From the NCBI GenBank assembly GCA_958445895.1, contig CAUCTV010000003.1, forward strand, positions 6,653 through 70,652: a DNA stretch of 64,000 nt. The letters are read 5' to 3'. The notes under the pieces were generated by a model. That model made no database searches and was not told the DNA's origin. It saw only the letters and a list, made by a program, of their open reading frames with translations. Of this stretch, positions 31,331 through 40,293 are shown piece after piece; the first letter of the stretch is position 1, and each line of letters begins with the position of its first letter. A program made the position numbers and the translations under genes. Source of the DNA: an uncultured Collinsella sp. Lineage in GTDB: Bacteria > Actinomycetota > Coriobacteriia > Coriobacteriales > Coriobacteriaceae.

Positions 31331-32848
31331 TTACACCAATTCGTGCATGAGATCACGGTTGCGTGCATACAATTCGTCAAAGATATGACGACGCGACGCA
31401 TATAGCTCGTGGGCATCCATATCGGGCACGATTGTTTGTGCAACGCCAAGGACTTGGGCGAGTTCATCCCATGATGCATAGGCGCCACCTGCGAGAGCTG
31501 CCATGATGGCATCACCGAAGCATGCGCCCACCGTAACCTTGGCAACCGAGACCTCGCGCCCGCATACGTCGGCGATAGCCTGCATCCAAACTGGATTCTT
31601 GGTTCCACCTCCGACAAGCATAATGCGCCCAATTGGCAGTCCATGCTCTCGCTCGATAATGTCGACATGGGATGCAACGGTATACGCGACGCCTTCCAAG
31701 GCGGCGCGAACCATATGGGCTCGCGTATGCCTTCCGGTCAGGCCAAAGAAGACGCCACGTGCCTCGGGATCGTTGAGCGGAGTACGCTCCCCCGCAAAGT
31801 ACGGCAGGCACAGGAGCCCATCGGCACCCGGCGCCACATCGGCGGCATCATGCGCCATGACCGAATATGCATCGGGGCCACCGTGGCCCTCGGCCTCCAC
31901 GGCGTCGCGATACAGCTCTTGGCGCAGCCACGATGTGAGTGCACCCGCCGTATTGGTCCCCGCGCAGATCCCGTAAGTTCCGGGAATGATAAACGTCCCT
32001 GGCCACAGGCGGGCATCATCGACCATATGATCAGCTAGGTAGATGAAATACGCCGTGCTCCCCAACTGAACCATCATATCGCCGGGACGAAATACACCCG
32101 TCGAAATGGCCTCGGCACCAGAGTCGCCCGTTCCCACTAAGACAGGTGTCCCTGCCGCGAGCCCTGTCGCCTCAGCCGCGCGCTGCGTAATCGCCCCGGC
32201 AATATCGGTAGCCGACATTACCTCCGCCATCTGGTCAGGCCGGCAGAAACGAGCACATTCCCGAGCATCAACCCTCCAAGTGTAGCGGTCGTATAGGGGA
32301 AGATAATCCTCCGCCAAGTAACGGTCCACCGTAAAACGCCCCGTCAACTTTGCGCATAGAAACGATGATGCCGTCAGGAACTTCGCGGCACGTTCGTGCA
32401 CCTCGGGCATATTCTCCTTAAACCATAAGATCTTAGGAGCAATATCTGATGAGCAGGGATCGTGCCCGAAAAGTTCGCGTGCGCGACCTGACCCATATTC
32501 GGAAAGGAGCTCGTCAATCTGCGGCTTCGAACGTGCATCGACTCCATACAAAATCGCGGGCGCCAGCGCGTTGCACTCGGTATCGACCGGCACACAGTCG
32601 CAACCCAATGCGGAAAGGCCCACGCATCCGATCTGCGCCGCGTTAACCCCCGATCGCATCACCAGCTCGCGCGACAAGCGGCAAAAATCGCCCCACCAAA
32701 CTGCCTCAGCATCATGCTGGTACCATCCATCACACGGGTTGTCCGTCTCATGTCCACAAGAGGCTTGGCAAACGATGTTGCATCGATCATCGATTAAAAC
32801 GCCTTTAGAGGCGCTTGTCCCAATATCAATACCCAGATAGAGCGCCAT
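31331..32848 (-). CDS. FGGY-family carbohydrate kinase (xylulokinase-like)
   Basis: A 505-residue cytoplasmic sugar kinase. The phosphate-1 motif GIDIGTSASKGVLID, the VLVGTGDSGAEAISTG segment and the FGGY signature region (RAALEGVAYTVASHVDII, then LVGGGTKNPVWMQAIADV) are present. Closest in type to xylulokinases, but xylulose use is not implied by the neighbours. It is the last gene of the long catabolic cluster, 6 bases after the BtpA/SgcQ gene. It would phosphorylate a ketose or polyol released by the pathway; the substrate is unknown. Confidence 0.85.
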   Translation of the reverse strand: MALYLGIDIGTSASKGVLIDDRCNIVCQASCGHETDNPCDGWYQHDAEAVWWGDFCRLSRELVMRSGVNAAQIGCVGLSALGCDCVPVDTECNALAPAILYGVDARSKPQIDELLSEYGSGRARELFGHDPCSSDIAPKILWFKENMPEVHERAAKFLTASSFLCAKLTGRFTVDRYLAEDYLPLYDRYTWRVDARECARFCRPDQMAEVMSATDIAGAITQRAAEATGLAAGTPVLVGTGDSGAEAISTGVFRPGDMMVQLGSTAYFIYLADHMVDDARLWPGTFIIPGTYGICAGTNTAGALTSWLRQELYRDAVEAEGHGGPDAYSVMAHDAADVAPGADGLLCLPYFAGERTPLNDPEARGVFFGLTGRHTRAHMVRAALEGVAYTVASHVDIIEREHGLPIGRIMLVGGGTKNPVWMQAIADVCGREVSVAKVTVGACFGDAIMAALAGGAYASWDELAQVLGVAQTIVPDMDAHELYASRRHIFDELYARNRDLMHELV

Positions 32849-32854
32849 AGGTGC

Positions 32855-33664
32855 CTACTCCCCTCGCGCCGTACGAGCGGCAGCCATAAAACGAACCACC
32901 CGCTCAACATCAATCGGGGCATCCAGTTTTCCGTCGCGCTTTAAGCACGTGCCGACAAACGCGCCATCGTAGTGAGCAAATACGTCAGCCACGGTATTTT
33001 CGCGACAACCGGTGCCACATACCACGGGCACTTCGCCAACACGCTCGCGGACCTCGTCGGCAAGCTCGCCCGAAGCGCCACGACCGGCAGCCGAACCGCC
33101 GATGACCATCGCATCCGGTAGGCAATTAAAGAGAAGTGAATCGGCAATGTCCGCGGTCGTGCGGTCGTTGAGATAAACCTCGCCCTCGCTCGTGATGAAG
33201 TGAAAAAGCTTGAGGTCGTCCAAGCGCAGCGCCGCCTTGCGACGCATGGTGTGAGCGAAATCTCGGTTAATCAGCCCGAGATCACCGGCCCAGGCACCGC
33301 AAAAATTGCAGCGCGTGAACTGCGCGTCGACGGCAGCGCACAGCTCGATTGTGGCATCACCATCGTAAATTGCCTCAGCTCCCCAAGGAGTCGACAGATC
33401 ATGGGACAGAGCCCCGATTACATAGCCCATCGATGCAAGGGTTGAGGGAGAAACATGCTGCTCATAGGGCATCGAGAGCTCATTGGTAATCAAAATGCCA
33501 TCGACACCGCCCTGCTGCAACGCCTCGAGATCGCGCTTGGCGGCTTCCACGACCTGCGATACGCTTCCGCCCGGGTAATACAGCGGATCGCCCGGCAGAG
33601 GACGCAGGTGCAGCATTCCGATAACCGGCTTTTCGTTCTTGAACATCGAAGTTAGAAACGACAT
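32855..33664 (-). CDS. BtpA/SgcQ-family TIM-barrel protein
   Basis: 269 residues. The start (KPVIGMLHLRPLPGDPLYYPGG) and the segments GGVDGILITNELSMPYE and AMVIGGSAAGRGASGELADEV are characteristic of the BtpA/SgcQ family. Members occur in sugar-phosphate gene clusters (SgcQ) and near photosystem genes (BtpA), with no firmly known reaction. In this cluster an isomerase or aldolase-like step on a sugar phosphate is plausible but unproven. ATG 33664 follows AAGGAG. Confidence 0.85.
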   Translation of the reverse strand: MSFLTSMFKNEKPVIGMLHLRPLPGDPLYYPGGSVSQVVEAAKRDLEALQQGGVDGILITNELSMPYEQHVSPSTLASMGYVIGALSHDLSTPWGAEAIYDGDATIELCAAVDAQFTRCNFCGAWAGDLGLINRDFAHTMRRKAALRLDDLKLFHFITSEGEVYLNDRTTADIADSLLFNCLPDAMVIGGSAAGRGASGELADEVRERVGEVPVVCGTGCRENTVADVFAHYDGAFVGTCLKRDGKLDAPIDVERVVRFMAAARTARGE

Positions 33665-33697
33665 AACGTGCTCCTTCATAGGGTTATTGCAGGGACG

Positions 33698-34126
33698 TTA
33701 CTCCCCCAGCACCTCGACGTACACTTTTCGCTTCTGCGGACCGTCAAACTCCGCAAGATAGATGTTCTGGGCACTTCCGCACACGATGTGGCCATCTTGG
33801 ACGGGAAAGAAGCAACTGTTTCCACAAATCATGCTCTTGATATGCCCACAGGAGTTGTTACCGGTGGCTCCATAGCTCGGCAGGAAGTGTGCATGCGCAT
33901 AGGGGGCATCGAGTGGGGCGATGCGATCAAGCGTCTCCATAAGATCCGTCTCCACGCAGGGCAGCCCCTCGTTTACCACGATTCCGCAGGTCGTATGCGA
34001 CAAAATAATCGCCGCCAAGCCATTGGTCACCGAGCTGCGTTCGATGGCAGCGTGCACGTCCTCGGTAATATCGATGAACTGGTCCGGAGCAGTCGATAGA
34101 TAGCTCAATGTCTCGAGCGTCACCAT
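33698..34126 (-). CDS. YjbQ-family protein (UPF0047)
   Basis: 142 residues. The signature AAIILSHTTCGIVVNEGLPCVETDLMETLDRIAP, the AHAHFLPSYGATGNNSCGHIKSMI stretch and the C-terminal QNIYLAEFDGPQKRKVYVEV match YjbQ, a small trimeric protein with a His/Cys pocket and weak thiamine-phosphate synthase activity reported in Escherichia coli. Its presence inside a sugar catabolic operon is unusual. The gene start overlaps or abuts the upstream amidohydrolase stop; ATG 34126 is preferred, GTG 34132 possible. Confidence 0.85.
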   Translation of the reverse strand: MVTLETLSYLSTAPDQFIDITEDVHAAIERSSVTNGLAAIILSHTTCGIVVNEGLPCVETDLMETLDRIAPLDAPYAHAHFLPSYGATGNNSCGHIKSMICGNSCFFPVQDGHIVCGSAQNIYLAEFDGPQKRKVYVEVLGE

Positions 34127-34128
34127 GT

Positions 34129-34989
34129 TCACTCATCCCCTTCAAGAAAACGCAGGGCATTACCCCAGTAGAGCCTTTCTCGCGCATCATCGCGCATGGG
34201 CACGGTATCGAGCGCCCGCTTGAGTTTGAATGCACGGAAGCGCGGCGTATTGCTGGCGAACATCACTTGGTGCGATAGCGCGCGCTCATACCACAGCGGC
34301 CCCATATCGACCGTGAAAAGACGCTGCATCATCTCCTCGGGCGAATCGATGTAAGTGATAGAGGTGTCCGCGTAGCAGTTGGGATACTTGAGCAGCATCG
34401 CCACGGTCTCGCGCACCCAGGGCCAGCCAAAATGGGTCAAACTAAAACGCACATTTGGATGCGTTGCGATTGTGTGCTCAAATGCAAGCGGGTTACTGCG
34501 CGAGAGCTCTGCGCCCGGCTCCCAAGACATACCGGCATGGAAAACCACCGGCTTGTTATAGCGCTCGCACAGTTCGTAAAGCGGCTCGGCCACAGCATCA
34601 TCGGGGGCAAAACCCTGCTTTGCAGGATGCAGGCAAAGCCCCTTTGCCCCCAACTCGATAAAGGCGCGCTCCAATTCGTCTGCGGCACCGCTCACCTGCG
34701 GGTCTACGCTCGCAAATCCCCACAGACGATCGGGATGTGCGGCAACCAGCATGGCAATCTGGTCATTGGTGCCAAAGTGCCCTCCGCATGCCGTGGTTAC
34801 ATCGAGCGGCATGAGCACGCTCTTCTGCACATCGCAGACGTCCATCTCGACTTGAAGCTCATCCCAATCCATGGGGCCCATATGCCCCATACCAAATTCT
34901 CGTGACCAAAAACCGAATCCATCAGGCTCATCACCCGGCGTACAGATCTCGCCGTAGAGCATAGGATGGACCAACATGTCGATAACCAT
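34129..34989 (-). CDS. Amidohydrolase-2 family TIM-barrel hydrolase
   Basis: 286 residues. It opens with MVIDMLVHPMLYG in place of the usual HxH motif, so the first metal site looks altered. GFASVDPQVSGAADELERAF, GAKGLCLHPAKQGF, KPVVFHAGMS and RFSLTHFGWPWVRETVAML follow the family pattern, ending with MFASNTPRFRAFKLKRAL and WGNALRFL. Related enzymes decarboxylate or hydrolyse small carboxylates. ATG 34989 follows GGAG. Part of the catabolic operon; substrate unknown. Confidence 0.78.
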   Translation of the reverse strand: MVIDMLVHPMLYGEICTPGDEPDGFGFWSREFGMGHMGPMDWDELQVEMDVCDVQKSVLMPLDVTTACGGHFGTNDQIAMLVAAHPDRLWGFASVDPQVSGAADELERAFIELGAKGLCLHPAKQGFAPDDAVAEPLYELCERYNKPVVFHAGMSWEPGAELSRSNPLAFEHTIATHPNVRFSLTHFGWPWVRETVAMLLKYPNCYADTSITYIDSPEEMMQRLFTVDMGPLWYERALSHQVMFASNTPRFRAFKLKRALDTVPMRDDARERLYWGNALRFLEGDE

Positions 34990-35016
34990 TTCGTACTCCT
35001 TTCCAGGCATTTGACC

Positions 35017-35817
35017 CTAGTACGGCTCAAACGAACCAATCACTCGGGACGACAGCTCAGCGCCCGCCTTCATACACGCCGGAATATCAAGGCCATCGAT
35101 CACGCCCTTGGTAAACCCGGCGATATACGAGTCGCCGGCACCCACGGTATTAACGACCTTCTCCGCCGGCACGATCCCGCACTCATAGAAGCGCTCACCG
35201 TCATAGGCAATGCTTCCCTTCTCGCCAAGCGTGGCAACCGCAACGCGCGGCCCCAATTCCTGCGCGTGACGTACCCAGTCCCGCAGCTCCGGAGTGTCAT
35301 CTTCAAACGACATAAATGCGTAGTCAACGTAGGGAAAATGATTCTCGCAGGCATATTCGGGATCCTGGCTGAACACCGAGAAGTCCATAACCACCGTCTT
35401 GCCCGCATCATGCCACTCGGGCAGGAGGTCCAAACAATTGCCAAACAGGTCGGTATGAATGATGTCATGCTCTAGGATAAACGCCCGGTCATCTTCATTC
35501 GGACGATATGTCTCCATTACGCCATCGATTGCCTCGAGATGCACGCGATCGACGCCGTCTTTCAATGCCATGAGCATCACCGAGGTGTCGCCATCCTCCA
35601 CCCGCAGATGAGAGATATCAAACCCCTCGGCGGCCAGCGCCTCTCTCATCTTGTCTCCGTACTCGTCCTTGCCGACAACCGACACGGCGGATACCGAAAC
35701 GCCCATTCGTGCAAGATGGATACCCCAGTCAATGCCATTACCAGTCGGATAGAACACGCCGATGTTTTGATAGACGTCCGCACAGCAAAAACCAGCCGCA
35801 CACGCTTTAATACCCAT
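35017..35817 (-). CDS. PfkB-family sugar kinase (fructoselysine kinase-like)
   Basis: 266 residues of the ribokinase/PfkB fold. GNGIDWGIHLARMGVSVSAVSVVGKDEYGDKM is the N-terminal glycine pattern and VNTVGAGDSYIAGFTKGV is the C-terminal signature with the catalytic Asp. It is similar to FrlD-type kinases, which phosphorylate fructoselysine at C6. A second kinase of the same family (35939-36802) lies just upstream, so the two likely use different substrates. ATG 35817 follows GGAG; a terminator hairpin separates the two kinase genes. Confidence 0.82.
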   Translation of the reverse strand: MGIKACAAGFCCADVYQNIGVFYPTGNGIDWGIHLARMGVSVSAVSVVGKDEYGDKMREALAAEGFDISHLRVEDGDTSVMLMALKDGVDRVHLEAIDGVMETYRPNEDDRAFILEHDIIHTDLFGNCLDLLPEWHDAGKTVVMDFSVFSQDPEYACENHFPYVDYAFMSFEDDTPELRDWVRHAQELGPRVAVATLGEKGSIAYDGERFYECGIVPAEKVVNTVGAGDSYIAGFTKGVIDGLDIPACMKAGAELSSRVIGSFEPY

Positions 35818-35834
35818 GGTCTTCTCCAATGTTC

Positions 35835-35868
35835 AAAAGGGGACCCACCACATGGCGAGCCCCCTTTT
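35835..35868 (-). terminator. Internal terminator between the two PfkB genes
   Basis: On the minus strand AAAAGGGGG-CTCGCC and GGTGGG-TCCCCTTTT form a stem ending in T4. It would reduce transcription into the distal part of the cluster. Confidence 0.65.
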
Positions 35869-35938
35869 CGCGTTTCGCTTATTGTTTTGCATCGGCTGTC
35901 CAAGGCCTCATAGCCAGACCGCCGTACGCTTTCTTAAG

Positions 35939-36802
35939 CTATTCGACGATTGGTGCTCCGTGGCCCCAAGAACCTTCCATGCCGCACACGGTCGAGGCAA
36001 ACCCGGCAGCAAAGTCGAGCGCGCGCTCGATGGCCTCGGCGCCACCCTCACCACGCTTGGCGGAATCGAGATAGCACATCAAAAACGAGGTGAGGAACGA
36101 GTCGCCCGCCCCCATGGTATCCTTCATGTCCGTTACCGGTTTAGCCAGCTGGCGGTAATAACGCTCGCCGTCGTAAGCGATGCAGCCCTCGGCGCCCGCC
36201 GTAGCCGACACAAAACGCGGACCCAGACCCTTCACCCATGCCAGACGCTCGCGAATCTCGTCCTCACTCGCGGCATCCGCCGCACTAAAGAAAGCAAAAT
36301 CGACATAGGGCGCAATCTGCTCGTAGTACTCGTCGGTGGAGTCGTCCGAAAAGTCAAAAGAGACCGTGACGCCCGCAGCCTTCAACTTGGGCAGCTCGCG
36401 CTCGGTGAAGCAATAGTTGCCCGAATGAACCACATCGAACTGCTTCATGTACGAAAGGTCAAAGCGATCGAGAACATAGCGCGCATCGCCACGGATACCG
36501 CCCTCGTTGGAGCCGAGGAAGACACGGTCACCGTCAACGACGGTCACGCGAGCCGCTCCGTTCTCGCCAATCATCTGCTCGCACTTGTCAAGCTCGATAC
36601 CCTCATCCTCGAGGCTTGCAATGACATGCTCGGCAGCGGCGTCATTGCCAAAAATGCCCATGTATGCAGAGCGTGCGGCACCGCATTTCTTGGCATAAAC
36701 GGCGAAGTTCACCGCATTGCCGCCGGGATACATGGTGTGGATATGCTCGTAGCGATCGACGACGTTGTCGCCAAATCCGAGCGCGTTAACGTTAAATGCC
36801 AT
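35939..36802 (-). CDS. frlD: PfkB-family kinase, FrlD-like fructoselysine 6-kinase
   Basis: 287 residues. TMYPGGNAVNFAVYAKKCGAARSAYMGIFGNDAAAEHV and the C-terminal KDTMGAGDSFLTSFLMCYLD are the ribokinase/PfkB signatures; the first matches FrlD closely in style (PGGNAVN). FrlD phosphorylates fructoselysine so that the FrlB deglycase can split it. It lies directly downstream of the SIS deglycase gene (14 bases), which supports the assignment. Confidence 0.8.
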   Translation of the reverse strand: MAFNVNALGFGDNVVDRYEHIHTMYPGGNAVNFAVYAKKCGAARSAYMGIFGNDAAAEHVIASLEDEGIELDKCEQMIGENGAARVTVVDGDRVFLGSNEGGIRGDARYVLDRFDLSYMKQFDVVHSGNYCFTERELPKLKAAGVTVSFDFSDDSTDEYYEQIAPYVDFAFFSAADAASEDEIRERLAWVKGLGPRFVSATAGAEGCIAYDGERYYRQLAKPVTDMKDTMGAGDSFLTSFLMCYLDSAKRGEGGAEAIERALDFAAGFASTVCGMEGSWGHGAPIVE

Positions 36803-36816
36803 GGCCTTTGCCCCTT

Positions 36817-37785
36817 CTAGTACTCGACAACACCCATATAGCGACGGAAATCGGGATCGTGATCAAACACCTTGCCGCGTGCAGCACGCAGCTCGCAGTT
36901 CATGGCGTAGAACAGCACCGGGTCCAGATAGGCACGGACGCTCGCCGGCACGGCTTCCATACCGTACTCCTTGGCATCGAGCACCATCAGCGTATCGGTA
37001 TGCGTCTTAAGGAACGCAAGGGCGCGCTCGTCCATAGCACGGCACTCGCTGGAGCCCATCTGCAGGAAGTAAAAAACGCCATCCTGAGTAGCCTCGAAGG
37101 GGCCGTGGAAGTACTCGGCAGAGTGGATGTAGCTGCAGTGCTGCCACTGCATCTCCATAAGAGAGCAGATAGCGAAACCGTAGGTCTGGCTAAAGTTGGG
37201 ACCGCTGCCCAGAATGTAGAAGAACTCGTGCTCCTGGCAAAGCTTGGCAAAACGATCACCTAGCTCGGCATTTACCTTCTCACGTGCCGGGGGAAGAATC
37301 TTATCCATCTCGGCGATACCGGCATACATATCGGCAAGATCGGCGTAGCCCTCCTGCTGATCGAGCAGCTCGGCCGCAAGCGACAGCGAAATGCCAGCGG
37401 GGACCTCGGCCTGCGGCACGCCCTCGCCCCACGGGTAGACCCACGTGGTCCACTTGCCGGAGTCAATCTTGGATCCAGCGTTGTCGGTCTGGGCGATCAC
37501 CGTAGCGCCGGCAGCAAGGGCAATCTCGCAGCCCTCGACGACCTCGGGGGTGTTGCCACTGTGGCTGCAAGCAATGACCAGGGATTTCTCGCCCAAGCGG
37601 CGCGGGCGCATGATATCAAACTCGCGAGCCGTATAGATATACGAAGTGAAGGTGGTTGCCTCGCGCTGCAGAAGCTCATGAGCCGGGATCAAATCGATCA
37701 TGGAGCCACCGCAAGCAATCCAGTAGACGCTGTCGAACTTGCCCTTCTCGGCAATTGCCTCTTTGATCAGATCGTGTGCGTTCAT
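36817..37785 (-). CDS. frlB: SIS-domain deglycase, FrlB-like
   Basis: 322 residues with two sugar-isomerase (SIS) domains: SVYWIACGGSMIDLIPAHELL and LVIACSHSGNTPEVVEG in the first, FYILGSGPNFSQTYGFAICSLMEMQW and HSAEYFHGPFEATQDG in the second. The layout matches FrlB/GfrF-type enzymes that cleave fructoselysine 6-phosphate or glucoselysine 6-phosphate to the sugar phosphate and lysine. ATG 37785 follows AAAGGA. Its neighbours FrlC-, FrlD- and GntR-like genes strengthen the call. Which Amadori compound is used cannot be decided from sequence alone. Confidence 0.85.
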   Translation of the reverse strand: MNAHDLIKEAIAEKGKFDSVYWIACGGSMIDLIPAHELLQREATTFTSYIYTAREFDIMRPRRLGEKSLVIACSHSGNTPEVVEGCEIALAAGATVIAQTDNAGSKIDSGKWTTWVYPWGEGVPQAEVPAGISLSLAAELLDQQEGYADLADMYAGIAEMDKILPPAREKVNAELGDRFAKLCQEHEFFYILGSGPNFSQTYGFAICSLMEMQWQHCSYIHSAEYFHGPFEATQDGVFYFLQMGSSECRAMDERALAFLKTHTDTLMVLDAKEYGMEAVPASVRAYLDPVLFYAMNCELRAARGKVFDHDPDFRRYMGVVEY

Positions 37786-37847
37786 ATCCAGTTCCTTTCT
37801 TGTTTGGTCCGCAATCAATGACGTTGGCTGCGTGGCCGATAGTTGTT

Positions 37848-38699
37848 TTAGTCAATCAGATATTTCTCGAATGCGGCCATGTTCTTGGCATCTGCCGCCG
37901 CCGGGTCATCGTAGTAACGCCCGTCCGTGATTTCCTGGCCCAGCATGCCATCGAAACCATGGGCATTAAGCGTGGCGACGAAGGCGTCCATATCGTGCTT
38001 GCCATCGCCCCACACCAGATGGCCATACGGGTCACCGTCGATAAAGTGCATCTCGTGAATTGCCCCATCACCAAAGGCGGCAAACCAGTCCTCGAGCGTC
38101 TCGCCCGCAACGCCCATCGCGGTTGTATCAACCATGGGCTGTAAGTACGGGCTCGCGACCTCGTCAATCATGCGCTTCGCATCGGAAACCGTCGTTACAA
38201 GGTTGCTCTCCTCGGGACGCAGGCTTTCCATCGTAAGCACCAGACCGTGCTCACCGGCATACTCCGCCAGAATGGACAAGTGCTCGCGGCTGCGCTTCCA
38301 GGCTTCCTCGCGGTCCTCGTCCCAGTCGCCCCAGCCCGAGTTGACGGACATACGGTCGCACCCAAGTACCTCGGCAAGCTCAATGCCGTGCTTAAAGTAC
38401 GCCAGGCTGCGCTGTTCATGCAGCGGTTTGCGTGCGCAGTACTGCCAAGGATAGACAACATTCTCGGGGCACAGAGTACGATACCTAAGCCCACGGTCTG
38501 CAGCCTTTTTCGCCAGGACCTCAGCCTCAAAGTAGCCCGTGTGGTCGAGCGTCACATGCGGCTCCGCACACCACAGCTCAATGGACTCAAAGCCCAAACG
38601 CTGCTGCACATCAAGGAAGTAATCGAGCGACCACATGATGTAGTGGATATTCATGCCCGCAATCTGTTCGCGGCGCAGCGTCGGTTTGGATTCAGACAT
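37848..38699 (-). CDS. frlC: Sugar isomerase/epimerase, FrlC-like
   Basis: 283 residues, AP-endonuclease-2-type TIM barrel. GFESIELWCAEPHVTLDH, MSVNSGWGDWDEDREEAW, LVLTMESLRPEESNLV (metal Glu), PMVDTTAMGVAGETLEDW and IHEMHFIDGDPYGHLVWGDG outline the barrel with its His/Asp/Glu metal site. FrlC interconverts fructoselysine and psicoselysine. It lies between the large amidohydrolase gene and frlB on the same strand. Confidence 0.8.
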   Translation of the reverse strand: MSESKPTLRREQIAGMNIHYIMWSLDYFLDVQQRLGFESIELWCAEPHVTLDHTGYFEAEVLAKKAADRGLRYRTLCPENVVYPWQYCARKPLHEQRSLAYFKHGIELAEVLGCDRMSVNSGWGDWDEDREEAWKRSREHLSILAEYAGEHGLVLTMESLRPEESNLVTTVSDAKRMIDEVASPYLQPMVDTTAMGVAGETLEDWFAAFGDGAIHEMHFIDGDPYGHLVWGDGKHDMDAFVATLNAHGFDGMLGQEITDGRYYDDPAAADAKNMAAFEKYLID

Positions 38700-38700
38700 C

Positions 38701-40284
38701 TTATGCCTCCTTATTTCGATCGAACACGATTTGTCCGTCCGACATCGTCATATCAACCGAAAGATCGCGTGCGTCGCGATAATCGAGGTCGAACACATCC
38801 CGATCGAGCACGCAGATATCGGCAAGCTTGCCGACCTCAAGCGTACCCAGTTCGTCTTCGCGCATCAGATCGTACGCGCCCCCGGCAGTCCAAGCACGCA
38901 AGAGCTCGACAAGCGTCAGCGCGTTGGCCTCATTCACGGGCAGTCCATCGTCGAAGTATCCACCGCACGCGCTGTAGATTGACTCGCCCAGGCTCGGAAT
39001 CAGCAGTGGCAAATCCGTACCACAGCACACCGTGCATCCGGAATCTTCCATGCCGCGGCGATTCCAGCTGTGCAAAAGTCGCGTCTCGCCAATTTGTCGA
39101 CGCATCATCGACAGGCAATCCTCGCGCCGGTCCAGCGTCAGAATCTGCGGATAGACCTCGCAAATTCCACCTAACTTGCCAAACTCGACAAGATCGGTCG
39201 GGTCAGAGTTCTCGAGATCGGTAATCGCATGGCGGCGAAGCAACCGTCCATGCTCGTCTCGAGGCAGCGAGGCATAGAGTGCCACGGTGCGACGAACGGC
39301 GCCATCGCCCTGGCAATGCAAAGAATATCGGAAGCCGTCAGCATCAATTGCGCGCAGCTCGTTCTCAATCAGATCCCACTCGGGCTCCTCGACAACCGTC
39401 TTGCCGGCAGCCCCCGCATCGGCCGTGTCCTCATAGGGGTCAATCATCTCGGCAAGCCCCGCCCATACGCCGCGATCGGTCATACGGTTGAAGCCAGAAA
39501 AACGAACGAACGGTCCCCGGAAGCGCTCTCGTGCCTCGCGAGCATACGACAGATTTGCACCGGCACCCACCGGCTGCGACATCATAGAGACGCGAACCGT
39601 CAGCTCGCCAGATTCTTCACGGCGAGCCATTTCGTCGGCAAAACCGTAGTAGTCATCAAACGCCATCTCCTTGATGGCGGTAACGCCGCGCTCGTTAAGC
39701 ATGCTCATGTAGTCCGAATACCCCGCACGTACCTCGGGCAGCGCGAGGAAATCGCTCATCATGCGCCAGATCTTCTCGGCATAGCACGCCTGGGGCGTGA
39801 AGCCGTATCGCGCACTGGCGGCAGCATTGAGAACGCAGGTCTCCGCACCCGGTGTAAAGCAGACGACAGGGATATCGCCAAAACAATCGTCAAACACAGC
39901 CGCCGTATTTGCGTTCTCGGCATCCGATGCCAACGTTTCGGGCAGGTTGCGGCCAAAAGCCGCCGCGCAATCCGGATGATCTTCTTTCCATGCACGCAAG
40001 AGCGACACGGCCTCTTTGGCATCGGCGATGCCGGACAGATCAGACCCCAACGTCCGCAGCGCCCAGCCTGTATAGAAGGTATGTACATCGATCAGGCCAG
40101 GCATGACGGTGCGGTCGCCCAGGTCAACTACCTCGTCCGCCTGGGTCAAATACGAAGCTGCCTCACACTTGGTGCCAACCGCCTCAATTCGATTGTCACG
40201 GACCGCTACGAAACCTTCAAACGGCAGGTCCCCCGTACCGGTAAAGACGCTCTTAGACGTCAGGACCGTCAAACGATCAGACAT
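38701..40284 (-). CDS. YtcJ-like amidohydrolase
   Basis: 527 residues. An amidohydrolase superfamily member of the YtcJ/amidohydrolase-3 type: the beta-sandwich start (LTSKSVFTGTGDLPFEGFVAVRDNRIEAVG), MPGLIDVHTFYTGW near the metal site (HTF replaces the typical HxH), FRYSLHCQGDGAVRRTV, and GTLEVGKLADICVLDRD at the C-terminus. Such enzymes hydrolyse amides or N-acyl compounds. It is the gene immediately after the transporter in the Amadori cluster (9-base gap) and may release an N-acyl or peptide-bound form of the substrate; that is inference. ATG 40284 follows GGTGG. Confidence 0.8.
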   Translation of the reverse strand: MSDRLTVLTSKSVFTGTGDLPFEGFVAVRDNRIEAVGTKCEAASYLTQADEVVDLGDRTVMPGLIDVHTFYTGWALRTLGSDLSGIADAKEAVSLLRAWKEDHPDCAAAFGRNLPETLASDAENANTAAVFDDCFGDIPVVCFTPGAETCVLNAAASARYGFTPQACYAEKIWRMMSDFLALPEVRAGYSDYMSMLNERGVTAIKEMAFDDYYGFADEMARREESGELTVRVSMMSQPVGAGANLSYAREARERFRGPFVRFSGFNRMTDRGVWAGLAEMIDPYEDTADAGAAGKTVVEEPEWDLIENELRAIDADGFRYSLHCQGDGAVRRTVALYASLPRDEHGRLLRRHAITDLENSDPTDLVEFGKLGGICEVYPQILTLDRREDCLSMMRRQIGETRLLHSWNRRGMEDSGCTVCCGTDLPLLIPSLGESIYSACGGYFDDGLPVNEANALTLVELLRAWTAGGAYDLMREDELGTLEVGKLADICVLDRDVFDLDYRDARDLSVDMTMSDGQIVFDRNKEA

Positions 40285-40293
40285 CACAACCAC